NCBI GenBank assembly: GCA_033239525.1
Contig: BSYO01000002.1
Location: forward strand, 17,084,626-17,148,625
Direction of reading: 5' to 3'
DNA: 64,000 bases
Origin: Nepenthes gracilis
Lineage: Eukaryota > Streptophyta > Magnoliopsida > Caryophyllales > Nepenthaceae
The position numbers were made by a program, and so were the translations under genes. Positions 58,397 to 64,000 of this stretch are shown here, in pieces. Each line of letters begins with the position of its first letter. The stretch's first letter is position 1. The notes under the pieces are model-generated. The model saw only the letters and a program-made list of their open reading frames with translations. It was not told the DNA's origin and made no database searches.

Positions 58397-59216
58397 TGTT
58401 GCGTCCTGTTGATCTGGCCGTACGTTAGATTGAGTGCGAGCGGCTTTTTAAGCGCGCGAACCGGCAGATTGGAGCAACACAAAATAAGTAGAACTCGAAT
58501 AGAGAGAGAAAAGTATGGGGACAATGGGAGAACGCATCTGTTTACGTGGAAAACCCCTTAATCTGACAAGGGGTGAAAAACCATGGCAATGGACGAGCAG
58601 TCCGAGAAATCTCACTATGGTAAAGAGAAGATACAATGGACGCCTGGGAAACTTTCACGTTCTCAGGGTATTACAGCGTAAGGAAGATAAACTTCTCTCT
58701 TTTCTCTCCTCTCTTTGCCTTTGTTTTTTCTCTGGAGGGTTCTTGCTCGAGTGCGAATGGTTGGATCCAGAATCAAGATCCTCCTTCAGTTGCTAAAGGA
58801 GGGTATTTATAAGGAACGTGATGCCGTAAGGGAGGAGACATGTGGTGCTGGCATGTCAGGGTTGCCTGCCACCAGCGCCACCACTGTGGGTGCGGCTGTG
58901 ACAGGGACACTTGTCACAGTCTGCTGATACGGCGCTCAGAGGCGCATGGCCTGCAGGTACGACACGTCAGAAGCTGTTGGTCGCTCATGGCAGCATGCAC
59001 CGCGTAGACTATCTGAGCTGGCGTCTGGGTCATTTTGGCCTTTCTGGTGGTCCTCGTCCTCAAATGGGTCTTAGTGTCCGTTCGGGCTGCCAGGCGCTCG
59101 AAAACAAGTTAGCCATTTGGATTTGATCGGGCTTGTGGGCCTTTTGGGCCGGCCTTCTTACGTGACTATTTGGGCCTGCATCTGCGATTTTAGGCCTTGG
59201 GTTCAAGGACACATCA
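58397..59216 (-). repeat. 3' LTR of the Tat element, 820 bp
   Basis: On the - strand it starts TGATGTGTCC at 59216, next to a GGGGGGCTCG polypurine tract, and ends GGACGCAACA at 58397. The ends are near-inverted repeats. It holds a - strand TATA box and a GA-rich leader (about 58690-58730 on -). Only one LTR is in the window, so the boundaries rest on TG...CA and the adjoining polypurine tract. Confidence 0.75.
58804..58811 (-). promoter_or_regulatory. LTR TATA box of the Tat element
   Basis: TATAAATA on the - strand, in the direction of the element, with a purine-rich leader about 75 bases further along. Confidence 0.6.
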
Positions 59217-59230
59217 CGAGCCCCCCATGT
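59217..59230 (-). other. 3' polypurine tract of the Tat element
   Basis: On the - strand it reads GACATGGGGGGCTCG and directly precedes the LTR start TGATGTGTCC. Confidence 0.7.
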
Positions 59231-59622
59231 CAGCGGTTCGAGGACTCAGCCGTTTGACATGCCTTGCGAACGTCTTCTTGCCGTGATAGACCGCGGTCTT
59301 TATCTTTTGCTAGCACGAAAGATGTTTGAGATCTCTTTGCGAACACGAGACCTATCTTTCGCCGCCGTTTCTCCTCCTCGTGGAGCATTGAATGCGATAG
59401 GCGATTGATGTGATGTCACCTCGGGAAGCCCTAAGGCCTGTGCTCGCCTACTGCGTATGGGGAGCTGACACGTGGAATGGTTATGATGAGGGCGCCTTTT
59501 CACTTGTTTGAAAATTTCTTTAAATCCTTCGTCACGTTCTCATCATTCCTCGCGTTTTCTCCTTCCTTCCCTTGGCGTTCTTCGAGAATCTTCTCGGCGC
59601 TTTGTTTTCCTTGCTTGCTGCC
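59231..59622 (+). promoter_or_regulatory. Upstream region of the antisense ORF
   Basis: About 390 bases between the Tat polypurine tract and the first ATG of the opposite-strand ORF. It contains ACACGTGG (59468-59475), a G-box core bound by plant bZIP/bHLH factors, and a pyrimidine-rich leader (59540-59620). I see no clear TATA box. The promoter assignment is inference. Confidence 0.35.
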
Positions 59623-61459
59623 ATGGCTCCCGGCGTTAAAGATATTGCCTCTTCCCTTTCTTCTCAAGATCTCGAGCAGATCAAGATCCCGGTGTCTGAT
59701 TCGATGGTGGTTCCAGGAGCCGCAGAGAGGGCGCTCAATCCGCCGAGTGGTTACATTGCCGTATACGAGGTTCACCTCAAAGGTGGACTTCGTTTCCCTG
59801 TTCCTATCGAGCTCCGCCGCCCGATGAAGGAGTTGGCCGTCCCGCTCGCGAGGCTTTAGCCCAACGCCATCAGGTACTTGGTTTCTTTGTGTGTCTTCGC
59901 GTGCTGCCATAGCAAGACTCTTGAGGCGGTCATGGTGAGGTCATGTTTCGCTTCAATCATAACCTTGACTGAATCACCATGACCCCCCGCCCTGAGTTCG
60001 CTGAGATGAGCGGTGGGAACCCGGATTCCACCAAAAGGTGGAAGGACCGGTTCTTCTTCCTTAAGGTGGCCAAGGACTGGGAGCTCTCCCCCGTGTGGGG
60101 AAATGTTGCGAGCAAATATGGCTCCGATATCACTGACGAGGAGAGGGAGGTCACGGACTTAGTGCTGGCGAACCTGGGCGGCTTCAACATGGGGAAGAAG
60201 AACATCTGGCTGTCCCCTGAAAAGCTAGCGGAAGCCATGTGGGCGGTGTCATCCGGTGATTCTTCCATTGCTTCTTCGAAGAAGAAGAAGAAGAAGCTGA
60301 GGAAAAGAGAGGGTCCTCTTGTGATTCAGGAGCCCTCCGAGCGGCCTCTGAAGAGCCCGCGGATTGAGGTCCCTGAGGATCCGCCGAGCGTTGCTGGTGA
60401 GTCTTCCTCAGAGGATGACCACGTCATAGCCCCCATGGTTAAGAAGGCCGCGGGGCTGACTTCTAGTCCTTCTATGGAGTCTGGGGTCGCCACAGCACCT
60501 TCCTCTGGTATCGAGGCCCATCCTGAGGCCTCTGCCGTCTCTGTAGGTCATCCTTCTGATGATCCTACGGCTTTTGAGGCCTCGGAGGAGGCAGCCTTAG
60601 ACGAGGTCTAGAGCCTCATGAGATGGAGGCTGTCGCCGCTGTTACTGCTGCGGATATCTTTGACCTTCTTAGCGGCGAGGAGGCTGTGGTTGCGATCTTG
60701 GAGATCCCGGCCGTTGCTGACGTCCCGGAGGTGGCGGAGCCCCCCATCCCTGAAGGTCCTTCCTCCGAGGCCGCTCTTGATGTTCCTGTGGTGCCCGCAG
60801 AGTGCCCACTCGTGCCCGAGGTCCTAGTGGAGATTGTCCCCACTCAGGATCTGTCATTTCCTCAGGTACTTTGCTACCTTCCCCTTTGTCTCACTTTTTG
60901 TTGACTGCTTCTAAGTGGGGCTTTGGTTCTTTTTGCAGCTCCAGGACTGATTAGTGGCCTTAGCCGACTGGTGGGCGAAATCGGTCGGTCTCGTCGGGAG
61001 GCGGAGTCTTTGAGGGCGGCCCAAGAAGAGATCCAGTGGCTTCGCGTGGCGCTTGCCTCGTTTGAGGAAGCCCTGAGGCTCTTAGAGGTTTGATATGGCT
61101 TCCTGATGGAACGAAACCTTCAGCTGGAGGAGACGCAAAGGACCTCGGTGAAGATCGCTGACATGGCCCCCGCACTGGAGGCCAAGTTCTGGGACGGCAT
61201 CCACCTATGCCGCCGGCTGATGCGGGTCCTGTATCCACAGTTTCCTACTGTTGTGTTTGATCCGCGTAACGCGAGCGCCGTGCGCCCTCAGGATGTGTAC
61301 AGTCTTCGGGACATGCCATTTCCTGGGTCCTCGGGTCCAAGCTCCTCAGCGGGTCCTCGCTCTTCAGTCCAATCGGGAACTTCAAGCCACGGGGAGGATC
61401 CCTCGCCTCTAGGAGAGCCATCTGGAGTCGTTCTACCTCAGGGCCCCTGCGAGGGCTAG
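59623..61459 (+). pseudogene. Antisense extra ORF of the Tat element (gypsy-type transposon domain, PF04195-like)
   Basis: Encoded opposite to pol. The likely start is the ATG at 59623 (MAPGVKDIASSLSS). A segment VYEVHLKGGLRFPVPIELRR, then a stop at 59857-59859, then PNAIRYLVSLCVF, matches the pattern of the domain Pfam calls putative gypsy-type transposon. A second block, KRWKDRFFFLKVAKDWELSPVWG (from about 60030), is the usual downstream half. It is followed by a Lys-rich stretch (KKKKKKLRKREG), an acidic Ser/Pro-rich region with frame changes near 60611, a probable 73-base intron (60866-60938) and a coiled-coil-like segment (EIGRSRREAESLRAAQEE). It ends at 61459 with a polyadenylation signal just beyond. 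Function is unknown; several breaks make this copy a pseudogene. Confidence 0.72.
60866..60938 (+). other. Probable GT-AG intron in the antisense ORF
   Basis: CTCAG/GTACTTTGC at the 5' side and a T-rich TTCTTTTTGCAG/CTCC at the 3' side, 73 bases and T-rich inside. Splicing does not restore a clean frame in this copy, so an indel elsewhere must be assumed. Confidence 0.5.
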
Positions 61460-61501
61460 ACTTTGTTTCTCCCTTTGTGTTGTTGTATTGTGTTTTTATG
61501 A

Positions 61502-61507
61502 AATAAA
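61502..61507 (+). terminator. Polyadenylation signal of the antisense ORF
   Basis: AATAAA 43 bases after the ORF stop, in a T-rich context, on the ORF strand and against the direction of pol. Confidence 0.5.
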
Positions 61508-61561
61508 AAGAGATCCTTGAGTTTACAACAAGTGCCTCTTTCTCTTTTTTTTTTTTTGTTA

Positions 61562-62030
61562 CAGCCAAGTTTTGTTATGACCTCAAGGGCCCGACCTATG
61601 GGGTCGCTCGGTCGCAGCCGAGTTTTTGTCGCTTGACCACTAGGGTCCGATCGCGGGGGCCGCTCGGGTTGGCGCCTAAGTTTTGGTTGCCTGACCGCTG
61701 GGGTCCGACCGCTGGGGCCGCCCGGGTTGGCGCTCAAGTTTTGTCGCCTGACCACTAGGGTCCGACCGCTGGGGCCGCTCGGGTTGGCGCCTAAGTTTTG
61801 TTGCGACCACCGGGTCCGATTTGGGCCGCTCGAGTTGGCGCCCAAGTTTTGTTGCCTGACCACTGGGTCCGACCGTGGGCCGCTCGGGTTGGTGTCCAAG
61901 TTTTGTTGCCTGACCACTAGGGTCCGACCGCTGGGGCCGCTCGGGTTGGCGCCCAAGTTTTGTTGCCTGACCACTGGGGTTCGACCGCTAGGGCCGCTCG
62001 GGTTGGCTCCCAAGTTTTGTTTCTTGGAGA
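61562..62030. repeat. 57-bp tandem array in the Tat element
   Basis: About eight units around GCCCAAGTTTTGTTGCCTGA, CCACTGGGGTCCGACC and GGGGCCGCTCGGGTTGG. The intact unit is 57 bp; some units are shortened. It lies between the integrase end and the antisense ORF. Tandem arrays in this 3' region are a known feature of Tat/Ogre elements and a known source of satellites. Confidence 0.92.
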
Positions 62031-62041
62031 TGACCCGCTTT

Positions 62042-62945
62042 TCACTGGTAGTATTTCCTTAGGTGAGCGACGTTCCAGGTCTGGGGTATCAGCTTGCCAT
62101 CTTGGGTGCGTAGCTTATAAGCTCCTCCTCGAAGGATAGCCGAGACCAAAAATGGCCCTTCCCAATTTGGTGAGAGCTTGTTCCTTCCAGCTATTTTTTC
62201 CGTGGCTTCTACGCTTCTTAGTACGAAATCCCCGACCTCGAATTGTCGCGCCTTCATCTTCTTGTTGTAATAGCGGGCCACCCATTGTTGGTAGGCCGCT
62301 ACCCTAAGTCTCGCCTGGTCGCGAACTTCCTCGAGGGCATCGAGGCTTTCTCGGAGCCTTTGGCTGTAATCCGTTGCACTAAAGCACCCAACCCGGGGGC
62401 TGGTGAGGCATACTTCTATTGGGATGACAGCTTCGACCCCGTAGCAAAGGTTGAAAGGGGTCTCTCTTGTGGGCTCTCGTGGCGTTGTCCTGTATGACCA
62501 GAGGACTGAGGGCAATTCATGTACCCATAAGCCCTCAGATGATTCCAGCCTGGTTTTTAGCCCATTTAGGATTGTGCGATTTGTCACTTCCACCTGCCCG
62601 TTGGCCTGCGGGTACGCCACTGACATGTGCACCAGGTTGATCCTCACGCTTGCGCAGTACTTAGTGAATCGCTTTCCAGTGAACTGGCGTCCGTTGTCAG
62701 TCACAATGCACTCGGGCACTCCAAACCTGCACACAATGTTCTGCCGGAGGAACTCTGTCGCATTTTGCTCTGTTATTCTAGCCAGCGGTACTGCTTCCAC
62801 CCATTTGGTGAAGTAGTCAATTCCCACAATCAAGAATTTCCTTTATCCGGGAGCGAGAGGAAATGGCCCAAGGATGTCGAGCCCCCATTGGGCGAACGGC
62901 CATGGGGATTGCAGCGCCCGGAGATCCATGTGGGGGCGGTGGCTC
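62042..62945 (-). pseudogene. Tat integrase core and C-terminal domain
   Basis: Integrase joins element DNA to the chromosome. From 62833 down to 62042 the frame is open: IVGIDYFTKWVEAVPL, VTDNGRQF (second catalytic Asp), NGQVEVTNRTI (catalytic Glu), then the C-terminal part with KARQFEVGDFVL and NWEGPF, ending AHLRKYYQ. Upstream of the first Met, GLDILGP supplies the first catalytic Asp, but a TAA (probably CAA to TAA) separates it from the open frame. There is no chromodomain, as expected for Tat. It is one of the best-preserved coding segments in the window. Confidence 0.9.
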
Positions 62946-62953
62946 ATGTTACT

Positions 62954-63274
62954 CTAAAGTTGGCAACTCTCGCATTTGCGCACGAAATCCATGGCGTCAT
63001 ATTTCATTGTCGGCCAGTAGTACCCTTGCCTCATAAGCTTAAAAGCTAGGTTCTTTCCCCCAACATGGGATCCGCATATTCCGAGATGCACCACTTGCAG
63101 GGCGTATTCGGCTTCCTCTAGAGTGAGACACCTTAAGTAAGGGGCCGAGAAGCCCCGTCGATACAGCCGGCCGTCCACGATCGTGTACCAACCCGTTGTC
63201 TTCTTTATCTTCTTGGCCTCGCTCGGTTCCTCGGGCAGCAAGCCATCAGACAAAAACTTCAGGTAGGGAGTCAT
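62954..63274 (-). pseudogene. Tat integrase N-terminal zinc finger and linker
   Basis: Contains YRRGFSAPYLRCL, then a VVHLGICGSHVGG...KCESCQ arrangement, the HHCC finger that precedes gypsy integrase cores. A stop follows SCQL at about 62954, breaking the link to the core. Confidence 0.85.
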
Positions 63275-63295
63275 CCAGGTGCTCCCGTCCGCGAC

Positions 63296-63946
63296 CTACA
63301 TCACCTCCCGGTCGGGGTCTTCAATGCTGGACCTGCTCAGGATTTCTCGCATCCCCCTGGCGTACTGTTCAGGATCTCCCAAAGTCGTGGCTCGCGCAAG
63401 CGTGTTGGCTTTGGCATTTTCCTCCCGCGGGACGTGGATGAACTCGGTCGTCTTGAATCCCACGATCATGTCCTTGACCTTTGAAAGGTACTTGGACAGC
63501 TGCTCGTTGTTGACGTCGAAGCTTCCGCGGACCTGATTAATGACCAACTCGGAGTCACTATAGACGACCAGCTCTCTGGCTTAGCATTCCTTGGCAAGTC
63601 GGAGTCCGGCTAGCAAGGCCTCGTACTCTGCAACGTTGTTTGTGGTCGAGAACCCCAATGTTAGCGAGTACTTTATCTCTATCCCCTTAGGTGTGTGCAA
63701 CACAATCCCTGCTCCGCAGCCGTCCTTCATAGAGGAGCCGTCCACGTGCAAGGTCCAAGTGGAGGCTCTGCTGAACTCGTCTGTGGTTGTCCGGTCCTCG
63801 TCGCGAGTGGGCGGTGCCGTCGTTTCAACGAGAAAGTCCGCGAGTGCCTGTCCCTTTAAGGCTGGTCTCGGACGGAACTCTATGTCAAATTCCCCCAACT
63901 CAATGGCCCACTTGATCAGCCTGCCAGAGATCTCAGGTTTCTGCAA
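63296..63946 (-). pseudogene. Additional (archaeal-type) RNase H of the Tat element
   Basis: Tat elements carry a second RNase H after the RT-linked one. Visible here are LHVDGSSMKDGCGAGIVL (first Asp), TNNVAEYEALLAGL (Glu), VVYSDSELVINQVRG (Asp) and REENAKANTLARA. The last motif normally ends in A-D-x-L-A, so the fourth acidic residue is replaced by Asn. A stop at about 63581 lies between the second and third motifs, and another follows at about 63296. Confidence 0.85.
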
Positions 63947-64000
63947 AATGGCCCTTAGAGGCTGATCGATCAGGACTATTACCTTGTGTGCCTGGAAGTA
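63947..64000 (-). pseudogene. End of the RT-linked RNase H / connection, cut by window edge
   Basis: The frame continues to the right edge as YFQAHKVIVLIDQPLRAIL, the typical connection segment before KPEISGRLIKWAIEL in Tat polyproteins. RT itself is outside the window. Confidence 0.75.

Larger units (their letters stand above)
58397..64000 (-). mobile_element. Tat-lineage Ty3/gypsy element, 3' half
   Basis: On the - strand it enters from the right edge with the RT-linked RNase H end, a second RNase H, the integrase zinc finger and core, a 57-bp tandem array, an oppositely oriented ORF, a polypurine tract and an 820-bp LTR. The GC content is visibly higher than in the chromoviruses. A second RNase H after the RT-linked one, together with an opposite-strand ORF between integrase and the 3' LTR, is typical of plant Tat elements (Retand, Grande, Ogre relatives). 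The coding region has several stops. Confidence 0.9.

Noticed and set aside
60616..60843. Ser/Thr/Gly-rich minus-strand frame
   Set aside because: It is the shadow of the Val/Glu/Pro-rich antisense-ORF segment on the + strand.
61456..62013. 185-codon repetitive frame on the - strand as a protein gene
   Set aside because: It is the 57-bp tandem array read through; the unit length divisible by three makes it open by chance.

Overview
This window is plant nuclear DNA made almost entirely of nested and decayed LTR retrotransposons. I recognise no cellular protein gene, no rRNA gene and no complete tRNA gene. Evidence for a flowering plant: Ty3/gypsy chromoviruses of the Tekay/Del type with a C-terminal chromodomain; primer-binding sites matching the 3' end of plant initiator tRNA-Met (TGGTATCAGAG); and a Tat-lineage element with an extra RNase H and an antisense ORF. 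The species cannot be named from what I see.

Layout. 1-8100: a Tekay-like element on the + strand (partial 5' LTR 1-573, gag-pol remnant, 3' LTR 5218-8100). 8101-8758: a short unassigned island. 8759-14695: an old, very degenerate Tekay-like element on the - strand (one LTR, 8759-10637). 14701-15758 and 33596-about 34440: the 3' end and LTR of a further + strand element, split by an insertion. 15759-33595: a - strand Tekay-like element that has lost most of gag (5-bp duplication TGATA on both sides). Its right LTR is itself split by a complete - strand element at 23982-33402 (5-bp duplication ACTGG). 34441-37480: LTR debris. 37484-51548: two copies of a gag-only, non-autonomous LTR element arranged internal-LTR-internal-LTR. 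The central LTR is split by a 3.4-kb solo LTR of the first family (42212-45624, 5-bp duplication GTTTC). 51549-57353: a truncated - strand LTR, the 3' end of a + strand chromovirus with its LTR, and a related LTR in inverted orientation. 57354-58396: non-coding internal sequence of that inverted element. 58397-64000: the 3' half of a Tat-lineage element on the - strand, with an opposite-strand extra ORF and a 57-bp tandem array between that ORF and integrase; it runs off the right edge.

How the parts relate. The autonomous-type families carry Gag, protease, RT, RNase H, integrase and chromodomain, all broken by stops and frameshifts that are often C-to-T changes. The gag-only family keeps PBS, polypurine tract, an internally deleted Gag with a zinc knuckle, and promoter-bearing LTRs, so it would need enzymes in trans. 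Several LTR families share transcribed-leader modules: CTCCGG/CTCCGTCC minisatellites downstream of the TATA box, and conserved hairpins. The most notable observation is an in-frame UAG at the same aligned Gag codon in all three gag copies that retain that region (1201-1203 on +; 14533-14535 and 30384-30386 on -), even though one of the elements is far more diverged than the other two.
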